Origin: a virus
IMG/VR virus record: IMGVR_UViG_3300036939_000073
Location: 1-27,741 of that record
DNA: 27,741 bases
Strand: one strand, 5' to 3'
Below are positions 20,550-27,105 of the stretch, piece after piece (positions within the stretch are counted from its first letter, which is position 1; every line of letters starts with the position of its first letter). A program made the position numbers and the translations under genes. The notes under the pieces are model-generated. The model was not told where the DNA came from, made no database searches, and saw nothing but the letters and a program-made list of their open reading frames with translations.

Positions 20550-22958
20550 AGGACACTCACCGCCCAGCAGGAAGCAGCCCTGGAGTGCAACGCCGGCTAC
20601 AGCACCTTCGCCCGGGTGAAGGTGCTCAGGGGCGCCACCTGGCATGACTTGACGGAACTCTTCGAGCAGCGCCTGGACTTGCTCGAGGAGGTGACGTGGA
20701 ACGAAGCCGTGGACTCGCCGGTGGCCTCCGCCCAGGTGCGCCTGCGCCGTGAGGTGAATGGCTACTCGCTGGCTCCCCTCATCACCACCAGCGCGGCGAA
20801 CCTCGTAAGCGGCGCCTACAGCCCGCTGTTGCTGGAGGGCCGCACCTTCACCGTTGAGGTGGCCGTGGTGCCGCTCGGCATGCGGCCCACCACCCTCGAC
20901 TGGTGCGAGGCCTTCCGCGGGCGCATTGACGAGGTGGACTCCGGCGAGGAAGGGGTGAGCTTCTCCGGCCGGGACTACGGCGGCGGGCTGCTGCAGGACA
21001 CCTGCATTGAGAGCGAGGTGGAGCGCGGCAGCACCCTGGGCACCGCGGTGCAGACGGTGATGCAGGACATTCTCAACGCGGCCGGCCTCTCGGCCTTCAC
21101 GTTGTACACGCCGCTCAGCCCGAGCTGGAACCTCGGCCGCTACGTGCAGAAGAGCGAGCCGGTGGCGGATGCGCTGGCGGCGCTCGCCCGGCAGCTGGGC
21201 TGGGAGTGGCGCTACAAGTGGCTCTCCTCGGGGCCCGGCACGGGGGCCTGGCGCCTCTGGTTTTGGAGCCCGGACAGGGCCGCCACCGTGCCCGTGTGGA
21301 GCTTCGGCGCCGGCACCTACCGCACCCTGGGCGAGGTGCGCACCAGCATTGAGGATGTGCGCAACGTGGTGGAGGGGGTGTACTGGGACAGGGCGGACTT
21401 GGACGCAGCGGGCAACCCCAAGCGCAAGGTGGTGCTGGTGAGCGATGCCACGAGCATCACCGCCCACGGCCGGCGCTTCATGCGCGTGGCGGAAGGGGCC
21501 ACCTCCAACATCAACACCGCGAGCGAGATGACTACCCTGGTGAGCCGGGCCCTGGCGGACTTGAAGGACAGGCCCCTGGGCGTGGCCCTCGAGGTGGGGC
21601 TGCACCCCGGCCTGGAGCTGGGCGACTTGGTGAGCCTCCCGGGCAACGAGGTGCACTTCACCGCCAGCCAGAGCGCCGCCGTGCAGAGCCTCACGCACAC
21701 GGTGAATGCCACCACCGCCTCCACCAAGGTGGTGCTGCGCGGCAAGCCGAGCACCTCGCGCCGCGTGTGGCTGGGCATGGAGCAGCGGCCGGGCATTGCC
21801 CCGCCCAGCCCCTTCACCGGGCCCAATGCCCCCTCCAACCTCTCCACCGAAACCACCGTGCAAGGCTTTCGGCTGCGCTTTGATCCACCCACGGTGGGCC
21901 CGGGCGCGGCCTCCTACGAGCTGCACGTGAGCACCACCAACGGCTTCACGCCGAGCAGCAGCACCCGGCGCAACACCTCGGACGCCACCGAGTTCCCCGT
22001 GACGGACCTCACCCCGGGCACCACCTACTACGCGCGCGTGGTGCCCAGGGACGCCAAGGGCAACCGCGGCACGGCCAGCGCCCAGGTGACGCTCACCCCC
22101 CGGTACGTGGAGCCGCGCCTGCTGCAGCAGAGGATTTCGTGGGGGAGCCTGCCGCTCAACGGGGATTTCGAGGCAGCCAACCTGAGCGGCGCGCCGCCGG
22201 ATGCCTGGAGAATCAACTCGGGCACCTGGGGCACCAATGCGCTCGCCACGACGGACACCTACTCGGGCAGCGCGGCGGTGCACTTTCCCAACCTCGCCGG
22301 CTCACCGGCCATGATTGGTACGCCGTTCACCGTGCGCGAGGGCGAGGTGTGGATCATGTCCGCCTTCTACAAGCAGAGCGTGGGCGCCACCCTCTCGGGC
22401 GTGCTCGCCTTCACCTACCTGGACGCGAACCTCAATGCCGTTGGGGGTGTGGGGCCGCACCCGAGCGTGCAACTGGGCGTCAGCGCCAGCGCGAACACAT
22501 GGACGCGCGCGGTGACGAAGGCAGTCATTCCCGTGGGGGCTCGCTTCGGGGAAATCTCCTTCACCCGGTGGAGCGGGTATGGCGGCACCCTCACCGTGGA
22601 CAGTGTGGATGCGCTGCGGCTGGCTGCCTTCGAGACGTGGCAGTTGCCCACCTTTCAGAACTCCTGGAGCGACTGGAACCAGGCCGTCTTCGGCCAGGTG
22701 GCCTACCGGAAAAATGACTTGGGGGAGGTGCAGTTCATGAGCCTTGCGCGCGCACCCACGCCCGCGCCGGCCGCCTACTCCACGCTCTTCACCCTGCCAG
22801 CGGCGTACAGGCCCCTGAGTCGGCGGCTCTTCAGCGTGGCGGTGAACGGCACCACGGCGGCGGTGCTGGAGGTGTGGACGGACGGCAGCGTGAAGCTGAG
22901 CGCCTCGGGGGCGGATGCCTTCGTGTCGCTCGATGGCATCCGCTTCTCGGTGGACTAG
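20547..22958 (+). CDS. Baseplate hub / tail-tip protein with FN3 and lectin-like domains
   Basis: The product is 803 residues. Residues 1-420 resemble a tail hub: TFTVEVAVVPLG, FRGRIDEVDSGEEGVSFSGRD, ALAALARQLGWEWRYKW, and SLPGNEVHFTASQS, in the manner of gp27-like hubs that bind epitope-like beta domains. A fibronectin-III-like domain follows at about 428-515 (SNLSTETTVQGFRLRF, YELHVSTTNGF, TPGTTYYARVVPRDAKGN). Residues about 532-690 start with LNGDFE and contain PDAWRI, typical of carbohydrate-binding jelly rolls. The last 110 residues form another beta domain, probably the receptor-binding tip. It should anchor the tail end to the host surface. No separate tail-fibre gene follows. Confidence 0.78.
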   Translation: MRTLTAQQEAALECNAGYSTFARVKVLRGATWHDLTELFEQRLDLLEEVTWNEAVDSPVASAQVRLRREVNGYSLAPLITTSAANLVSGAYSPLLLEGRTFTVEVAVVPLGMRPTTLDWCEAFRGRIDEVDSGEEGVSFSGRDYGGGLLQDTCIESEVERGSTLGTAVQTVMQDILNAAGLSAFTLYTPLSPSWNLGRYVQKSEPVADALAALARQLGWEWRYKWLSSGPGTGAWRLWFWSPDRAATVPVWSFGAGTYRTLGEVRTSIEDVRNVVEGVYWDRADLDAAGNPKRKVVLVSDATSITAHGRRFMRVAEGATSNINTASEMTTLVSRALADLKDRPLGVALEVGLHPGLELGDLVSLPGNEVHFTASQSAAVQSLTHTVNATTASTKVVLRGKPSTSRRVWLGMEQRPGIAPPSPFTGPNAPSNLSTETTVQGFRLRFDPPTVGPGAASYELHVSTTNGFTPSSSTRRNTSDATEFPVTDLTPGTTYYARVVPRDAKGNRGTASAQVTLTPRYVEPRLLQQRISWGSLPLNGDFEAANLSGAPPDAWRINSGTWGTNALATTDTYSGSAAVHFPNLAGSPAMIGTPFTVREGEVWIMSAFYKQSVGATLSGVLAFTYLDANLNAVGGVGPHPSVQLGVSASANTWTRAVTKAVIPVGARFGEISFTRWSGYGGTLTVDSVDALRLAAFETWQLPTFQNSWSDWNQAVFGQVAYRKNDLGEVQFMSLARAPTPAPAAYSTLFTLPAAYRPLSRRLFSVAVNGTTAAVLEVWTDGSVKLSASGADAFVSLDGIRFSVD

Positions 22959-23464
22959 AGCGGCCGCTCGGCCGCGCAGGGCAGCGTCCACTCGCGAGGC
23001 TCAAGAGTGCTGGCGGTGTCCAGGTAGGTGACGATGCTGAGCGCGGCAGCGCCCACGAAGGTGAAGCGGAAGTAGCCGCCCGTGGGCGCATCCACGTCCA
23101 GTTCCACGAAGCACACCGCCCCCTGCTGCCCCGTCTGCCCGAAGCGGTAGGAGGCGCTGGCCGAGGCCCGGCCTGCCGCGCAGCGCGCGGTGGTGGAGCC
23201 ATCACCACCCAAGCTCACCACATGCTCGAGCGGCAGCAGGCCAGCAGGGGCCTTCACCGCGGCGGTGCACCGCACCACCTGCGTGTGGGCAGGAGCACGG
23301 GGGCCAGCATCTCCGGAAGGAGGCGCGCCGGAGTCCGGAAGAGAGGCATCCACCGGCCCTCCGCCATCACCGCGTTGCGAGGAGCGCGAGTTTTCGCACC
23401 CGCCCGTGCAGGCAAGCGTGGTGGCGAAGAGGAGCAGCAGGCGCAGCACGTTGAGCAGGTACAT
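22955..23464 (-). CDS. Secreted lipoprotein, function unknown
   Basis: The product is 169 residues. An N-terminal hydrophobic stretch (LRLLLLFATTL) precedes two candidate lipobox cysteines, C19 and C23, so it is probably a lipoprotein with an unorthodox box. An Asp/Gly/Pro/Ser linker at 29-58 leads to a beta-rich domain with C66, C95, C118 and C163, which may form disulfides in the envelope. Linkers of this sort are common in myxobacterial lipoproteins. The ATG at 23464 has a strong AGGAGGGGG ribosome site. Its stop and that of the hub gene share the palindrome CTAG at 22955-22958. It may be a lysogenic conversion or superinfection factor, but no evidence separates these. Confidence 0.7.
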   Translation of the reverse strand: MYLLNVLRLLLLFATTLACTGGCENSRSSQRGDGGGPVDASLPDSGAPPSGDAGPRAPAHTQVVRCTAAVKAPAGLLPLEHVVSLGGDGSTTARCAAGRASASASYRFGQTGQQGAVCFVELDVDAPTGGYFRFTFVGAAALSIVTYLDTASTLEPREWTLPCAAERPL

Positions 23465-23629
23465 GGGAAGCCCCCTCCTGGGGCATGAGCGCCCGCGAAG
23501 GCGGGCGGCAGCTACTGAAGGCCGAGGAAAGGTGAGGAGCGGCTGGGGCTGCGCGCGCCGACTGGAGGGGTGGTTGCCGAATGCCGGCAGCACCACAGCC
23601 GCTCCTCGAAGAGGAAGAAGCGGCGGCGC
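23465..23629 (-). other. Gap with a long-range 12-bp inverted repeat
   Basis: No gene is assigned. GAGGAGCGGCTG (23534-23545) and CAGCCGCTCCTC (23596-23607) are perfect 12-bp reverse complements separated by 50 bases. A shorter hairpin, GCCCGC (23491-23496) with GCGGGC (23501-23506), lies closer to the lipoprotein start. No T-run follows, so these may be leader structures rather than terminators. Confidence 0.5.
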
Positions 23630-23908
23630 TCAGCACCGGGGCCCGGGTGGAGAGCAGCGCACCTGCCAGCCCGAGGAGGTGCCAGAGGCGCCCGCGTGGG
23701 TGAGCAGCCCCGCCCGCGCCGCCACCCGTGCGCCGCACCTGCACGTGCCGGGGCGCAGGTTGGGGCGGAAGCGCACCGGGCCCAAGCGGCACGTGGGCTC
23801 CACGTGCCGCAGGCCGCCCTCCTGCGTGTACCAGGCCTGCTCCTCCTTCTGCACCGTGCCGCCGCAGGCGGCGCAGGGGCTGGAGCGCTTGGCGGTGATG
23901 AGAGGCAT
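23630..23908 (-). CDS. Small zinc-binding protein
   Basis: The product is 92 residues with CAAC at 12-15, then H35 and C40 in RHVEPTC, a plausible four-ligand zinc site, followed by CRC at 56-58 and further cysteines C85 and C92. Spacing is not that of a classical C2H2 finger; it resembles a zinc ribbon or LIM-like half. The start codon at 23908 abuts the stop of the sigma-like gene (TGAATG), so the two are almost certainly co-transcribed and probably coupled. It could act as a transcription accessory to the sigma-like factor, but that is inference from position. Confidence 0.7.
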   Translation of the reverse strand: MPLITAKRSSPCAACGGTVQKEEQAWYTQEGGLRHVEPTCRLGPVRFRPNLRPGTCRCGARVAARAGLLTHAGASGTSSGWQVRCSPPGPRC

Positions 23909-25207
23909 TCACTCGGACTCCAGGCAGGCACGCAGGGCGGCAAGGCCCTGGAGGTGGAGCTGCTGCACCTCGGCCTCCTCCAGGCCCATGCGCACGGCGA
24001 GCACGCGCACCGGCGTGGCCGGCCCCTCCAACCCCAAGGGCCCCGCCACCGCCTGCCGTACCAGCGCGGGCAGCTTGCGCAAGGCCTCCATGGCGGCCTC
24101 ACCGAGCTGCAGCTGTGCACGGTGCTCAGCTGCTTCCTCGTGGGCCTGTAGCTCGGCGGTGGTGACGAGCGGATCCACCGCGCTGGGCTGGCTGGCGCCA
24201 CCGGTGCCTCTGCGCACGCCGCCACCGCCGCGGCCGAGCCCGCGCGGGGACATGCTCACCACCTCCACCACTCCCTGCTCCAGGGCCAGCACCGAGGCGG
24301 GCGAGGCGCCCTCGGACTCCAGGGCCTGCCGTAGCTCCACGCCCTCGGCGGAGGCGCGGCGCTGGGCACGGCGACGCAGCTTCAGCCCCCAGCTGGTGAG
24401 GGGCACCACCGACCGATTCTCCTGCACCAGGCGGCCCATGGCCTGGCGGGCCACGCGCAGGGCGTAGGCCGGAAACAGGGTGCGCCCCTTGCCCGCGCGG
24501 CCCGGGGTGAAGCGCCGGCAGTGCTCAGCCACGGCCACCAGGCCCACCTGGACGAGCTCCTCCTGCTCCACGCCAAGGCGGCGGGCCCGTGCGGAGTACT
24601 CGGAGCGCGCGGCCCCCACCACCCAGGGCTGAATCCTCCGCAGCACCTCGGTGGTAGCCGCCTTCTCCTGGGCGCTGGCAGGGCGGGAGGCGCGCACCCG
24701 GGCCACGGCGGCCTCGAGGGCGCTGGCGGGAGCGCCGGAGAGCAGCGTGGCGAGGCCGCCTTCCACGGCCTCGGGCGCGGCGGGCGGCAGGGGCGCCGGC
24801 TGTACGCGCACGCGAGGGGGCTTGCGCTCTCGGGCGCGCGCACGCTGGGGGGCGGGCGCCGCGCGGGCAGAGGCGGCCTTGCGAGTGCGGGCCCGGCGGG
24901 GTGCTGCTGGCGAGGGTGGCGGGGTGGAGGCCTTGCCAGGAGCGTCGGGCGCCTTCGGGCGGGGTGCCGCGGCGCGAGGAGAAGGCGCGGGCGGCACGGC
25001 AGCGGCCTTCGCCTCGGCCAGGGCCCTGGCCACCACCGCGGCGCCGCGCACGGCCATGCGGGGCTTGCGTGCGTGCTGCCGGCGGGAGAGGAGCATCTCA
25101 AGGGCGCGCTCCATGCCCTCCGCCACCCCCTCGGCGCGAGCGCGGGCAAGCCTCTCCCGCTCCACGCGCGCCGTGAGGCGCCGCACTGCCACGCTGCTGC
25201 TGCCCAT
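23909..25207 (-). CDS. Divergent sigma-70-family factor with long basic N-terminal linker
   Basis: The product is 432 residues. Residues 190-265 resemble sigma region 2: VVGAARSEYSARARRLG, then ELVQVGLVAVAEHCRRF, then FPAYALRVARQAMGRLVQEN, which is the helix set that melts the -10 element. A basic helical stretch (266-310) may be region 3. Residues 375-430 end in RVLAVRMGLEEAEVQQLHLQGL, a helix-turn-helix like region 4.2. Between them is a Gly-rich linker (RGLGRGGGGVRRG). The N-terminal 180 residues are Ala/Pro/Arg-rich and disordered, unusual for a sigma factor. It may be a phage late-gene factor. The start at 25207 is chosen because sequence upstream is non-coding; a promoter-like site lies at 25278-25304. 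Confidence 0.72.
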   Translation of the reverse strand: MGSSSVAVRRLTARVERERLARARAEGVAEGMERALEMLLSRRQHARKPRMAVRGAAVVARALAEAKAAAVPPAPSPRAAAPRPKAPDAPGKASTPPPSPAAPRRARTRKAASARAAPAPQRARARERKPPRVRVQPAPLPPAAPEAVEGGLATLLSGAPASALEAAVARVRASRPASAQEKAATTEVLRRIQPWVVGAARSEYSARARRLGVEQEELVQVGLVAVAEHCRRFTPGRAGKGRTLFPAYALRVARQAMGRLVQENRSVVPLTSWGLKLRRRAQRRASAEGVELRQALESEGASPASVLALEQGVVEVVSMSPRGLGRGGGGVRRGTGGASQPSAVDPLVTTAELQAHEEAAEHRAQLQLGEAAMEALRKLPALVRQAVAGPLGLEGPATPVRVLAVRMGLEEAEVQQLHLQGLAALRACLESE

Positions 25208-25249
25208 GGTGCCGCTCACCTCTCGTGGCCACCCCGGCCACGGCTGGAG

Positions 25250-25269
25250 CACCGGGTTGTACCCCGGTG
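25250..25269. promoter_or_regulatory. 7-bp inverted repeat upstream of the sigma-like gene
   Basis: CACCGGG (25250-25256) and CCCGGTG (25263-25269) are perfect reverse complements with a 6-base centre, TTGTAC. It sits between the predicted promoter and the sigma-like gene start, so it could be an operator or a leader hairpin in that transcript. Confidence 0.5.
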
Positions 25270-25277
25270 TGTGAAGA

Positions 25278-25304
25278 ATTTTACATGGTAAAAGGCGCTG
25301 TAAA
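25278..25304 (-). promoter_or_regulatory. Candidate promoter for the sigma-like operon
   Basis: On the minus strand, TTTACA (5 of 6 to TTGACA) and TAAAAT (5 of 6 to TATAAT) are separated by 15 bases. That is somewhat short, but this is the most AT-rich patch of the surrounding kilobase. It would start transcription about 60 bases before the gene at 25207. Confidence 0.5.
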
Positions 25305-25305
25305 A
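25279..25305. promoter_or_regulatory. Operator-like TTTTAC/GTAAAA cluster
   Basis: TTTTAC (25279-25284), ATG, GTAAAA (25288-25293) form a palindrome. A further GTAAAA half-site is at 25300-25305, 12 bases away. The sites overlap the candidate promoter, so a repressor or activator bound here could control the sigma-like gene and perhaps the divergent plus-strand genes. Confidence 0.5.
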
Positions 25306-25378
25306 CATGCCCTGGAGGGTAGCCCATGCCCGAGCCCACCCCGCGTGGCTGTGCCTGCCTGCCTGGAGCGCCCCGGCG

Positions 25379-25591
25379 GTGAGGAGCCTGGAGGAAATCG
25401 AGAGGGAGTTGGCCGGCTTGTGCGCGCGGCGCGCGCTGCCGCCCGGCCTGCGCATCACCGTGCGCTGCTCAGCGGCCGAGGCCCCAGGCCGCCCGCGAGA
25501 GGTGGAGCGCGGCCCGGAGGAGAGCGTGGTGGTGGCACACCCCGAGGACTGCGCCGAGCTGCTGCGCGTGCTGCTGGCCCGGGTGAGGTGA
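25379..25591 (+). CDS. Small hypothetical protein
   Basis: The product is about 70 residues if started at the GTG at 25379, which has GGAG about 12 bases upstream. An ATG at 25307 would give 94 residues, but the extra part (AHARAHPAWLCLPAWSA) is of non-coding character. The C-terminal sequence is regular alpha/beta: SLEEIERELAGLC, GLRITVRCSAAE, VVVAHPEDCAELLRVLLARV. No family was recognised. It is the first plus-strand gene after the divergent control region and probably leads the accessory operon. Confidence 0.55.
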   Translation: MRSLEEIERELAGLCARRALPPGLRITVRCSAAEAPGRPREVERGPEESVVVAHPEDCAELLRVLLARVR

Positions 25592-25630
25592 GGCCAATTC
25601 GGGGATCTCCAGGAACATGCTTGCTGACAG

Positions 25631-25653
25631 GCCCGCTCCTTCTCTCCGGCATG
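25631..25653 (+). promoter_or_regulatory. Late-gene start element (copy 9)
   Basis: GCCCGCTC, CTTCTCTCCGGC, ATG; CTTCT starts 12 bases before the start codon. CCG and CGG could pair across the loop. No purine ribosome site is present. Confidence 0.6.
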
Positions 25654-26037
25654 GACGAGAGCCAGAGGAAGCCCGAGGAGGCGCTTCAGCCCCAGCTGGA
25701 GAAGGTGCTCCGGCACCTCCGGGAGGACGGCCAGGCGCGGGTGCTGCTCATCCACACCCAGGCGAAGAGGGTGGCCGAGCAGCTCATGCGCGCCGCGCCG
25801 GAGCTGGCGCCGGTGCTGAGTCCCCTGCACCAGGAGGTGCGCTTCTCCAACGGGGCTCGGCTGCGCCAGGGGCGCCCGGGCCAGCCGGAGAAGCTGCGCG
25901 GGCACCGCGCCAGCATGGCGGCGGTGGAGCAGGGGCTGGGGCTCGAGGTGCTGGAGGCGGTGCGGCGCACCCTCTTCTTCCGCACGCAGCGCATGGAGGC
26001 GGCCGGGGAGAGCCCCGTGCTGCACCTGCTGGAGTAG
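25651..26037 (+). CDS. Short terminase-ATPase-like protein without Walker A
   Basis: The product is 128 residues. RVLLIHTQAKRVAEQL (30-45) resembles the strand and helix that follow the P-loop in terminase ATPases. FSNGARLRQG (65-74) followed by EKLRGHRAS (80-88) resembles the terminase segment 'FpNGs.i.....e.lRG...d'; the window's own large terminase has FPNGA and KFRGY at the matching place. Where Walker B would end in DE there is VEQ (92-94). No P-loop lysine precedes these parts, so it cannot hydrolyse ATP in the normal way. It may be a remnant of a second terminase, or a stand-alone protein that binds or regulates the packaging motor. The resemblance is from reading alone. Confidence 0.6.
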   Translation: MDESQRKPEEALQPQLEKVLRHLREDGQARVLLIHTQAKRVAEQLMRAAPELAPVLSPLHQEVRFSNGARLRQGRPGQPEKLRGHRASMAAVEQGLGLEVLEAVRRTLFFRTQRMEAAGESPVLHLLE

Positions 26038-26057
26038 CCCCGCCGCTTCTTCTCGGC
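26038..26057 (+). promoter_or_regulatory. Late-gene element, distal form (copy 10)
   Basis: CCCCGCCG, CTTCTTCTCGGC, directly after the upstream stop. GCCG and CGGC pair around the pyrimidine loop. CTTCT is 37 bases before the next ATG (26083), which has its own GAGGAGG ribosome site. Confidence 0.6.
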
Positions 26058-26065
26058 ACACCCCG

Positions 26066-26080
26066 TTGCCGAGGAGGCAA
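26066..26080 (+). promoter_or_regulatory. Hairpin presenting a ribosome site
   Basis: TTGCC (26066-26070), GAGGA, GGCAA (26076-26080) form a small hairpin whose loop and right arm contain the GAGGAGG ribosome site of the gene at 26083. It could modulate that gene's translation. Confidence 0.4.
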
Positions 26081-26082
26081 GC

Positions 26083-26715
26083 ATGTCCGCCACGCCCACG
26101 CCGTACACCCCGCCCGCCGAGCTGCTGGAGCGGGCCGCCAAGGAGTTGGAGCACGCCCACGCGAATGAGCTGGAGCGGGCTGCGCTCCTGTATGAGAGCT
26201 ACAACAAGGCAGTCGGAGGCCGCTCGGCGGCCACCGGAGCGCCACTGCCCAGCTGGGAGGGCAACCCCAACGCTCTGGTGAAGCACGGCTGGTTGGAGGC
26301 CGCCAAGGCGCTGCGGGCGAAGGTGCTGGCCGAGGTGGTCAACGCTGTGGGAGGTGCTGGCCTGGCGAGCGCGGGCACCATCGTGCAGCTGCTTGCGAAT
26401 GCGGGCCTCCTGGAGCACGTCGCCGCCGGGGAGTCCTGGGGGGAGGCGTCCGCGGAGGACCACGTGCGCGGGGAGGCCTTCGCATTCGCCCCGTTCCGCT
26501 TCTCCAGAGATGAGGCGAAGCCCTCGGTGGGCATCATCGAGGGCGAGCTGCCCGTGTGCGTGATGACGGAGCCGGAGGCGCGGGAGGGCATCGCCATGAG
26601 CGCGGAGGATGCTCGAGCGCTGGGCGTGGAGCTGATCGACGCCGCGCGCTTCCATGAGTACGAGAAGCGCCGCAAGGCCGGTGGGAGGCTCCCGCCGCAT
26701 GAGGCGAAGAAGTGA
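26083..26715 (+). CDS. Hypothetical phage protein
   Basis: The product is 210 residues and was not recognised. The N-terminal 60 residues are helical (AELLERAAKELEHAHANELERAAL). A middle segment (WLEAAKALRAKVLAEV, GTIVQLLANAGLLEHV) is also helical. A beta-like part with SVGIIEGELPVCVMTEPE follows, and the protein ends in a helix with AEDARALGVELIDAARF and a basic tail. No signal peptide, membrane helix or catalytic motif is visible. Its ribosome site is GAGGAGG. Its stop overlaps the next start as GTGA, so it is coupled to the lipoprotein gene. Confidence 0.7.
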   Translation: MSATPTPYTPPAELLERAAKELEHAHANELERAALLYESYNKAVGGRSAATGAPLPSWEGNPNALVKHGWLEAAKALRAKVLAEVVNAVGGAGLASAGTIVQLLANAGLLEHVAAGESWGEASAEDHVRGEAFAFAPFRFSRDEAKPSVGIIEGELPVCVMTEPEAREGIAMSAEDARALGVELIDAARFHEYEKRRKAGGRLPPHEAKK

Positions 26716-27053
26716 GGCGCCCGCGCCTGATCCTCACCGCGGGGCTGCTGGTGGCCTGCGGCGGCGCGCTGAGCCCGGAGCTGTTCCAGGACTTCACCCC
26801 GGGCAACTACTCCACCGGAGCGGAGGTGGTGGCCGAGATGGGCGAGCCCTGCCACCGCGAGGGTCGCCCGGGCGGCCAAGAGGTATGGAGCTACTGCGCC
26901 GAGGAGTGCACCGAGGGCAGGCGGGGCCAGTGGTGCCGCGCCAGCTGCGAGGGCCCTTGTCCGGGGCAGTGGCACTTCCACCTGGTGGGCGGGCTGGTGG
27001 TGGAGGTGAGCAACCCCGAGGGCACGCCGCCGCCGAAGCCGCGGCCTCGGTAG
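26712..27053 (+). CDS. BamE/SmpA-like cysteine-rich lipoprotein
   Basis: The product is 113 residues, starting with GTG in a GTGA overlap. MRRPRLILTAGLLVAC is a good lipoprotein signal with lipobox LVAC (C16). The mature part has GAEVVAEMGEPCHREGRP then EVWSYC, the pattern of small BamE/SmpA-type lipoprotein domains ('G...eV.~lGeP......g..~W.Y'). Six further cysteines at about 61-83 probably form disulfides in the periplasm. It ends with a Pro/Lys/Arg tail. It could act as an outer-membrane spanin, a superinfection-exclusion factor or a moron altering the host envelope; the BamE resemblance does not prove a role in outer-membrane assembly. Confidence 0.65.
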   Translation: MRRPRLILTAGLLVACGGALSPELFQDFTPGNYSTGAEVVAEMGEPCHREGRPGGQEVWSYCAEECTEGRRGQWCRASCEGPCPGQWHFHLVGGLVVEVSNPEGTPPPKPRPR

Positions 27054-27055
27054 GT

Positions 27056-27075
27056 CCGCCGCTTCTCTTCCAGGC
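27056..27075 (+). promoter_or_regulatory. Late-gene element, distal form (copy 11)
   Basis: CCGCCG, CTTCTCTTCCAGGC, just after the lipoprotein stop. CTTCT is 44 bases before the next ATG (27106), whose own ribosome site is GGAG. Confidence 0.5.
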
Positions 27076-27105
27076 AGCGCCAACCACCAACGACTGGAGC
27101 AAGCC

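Noticed and set aside
20151-22283. A 710-codon minus-strand frame opposite the distal tail and hub genes
   Set aside because: His/Gly/Arg-rich composition typical of the antisense of GC-rich genes; the plus strand holds recognisable tail proteins.
25216-26700. A 494-codon minus-strand frame over the accessory genes
   Set aside because: It crosses the AT-rich control region and is antisense to three better-supported plus-strand genes that carry their own start signals.
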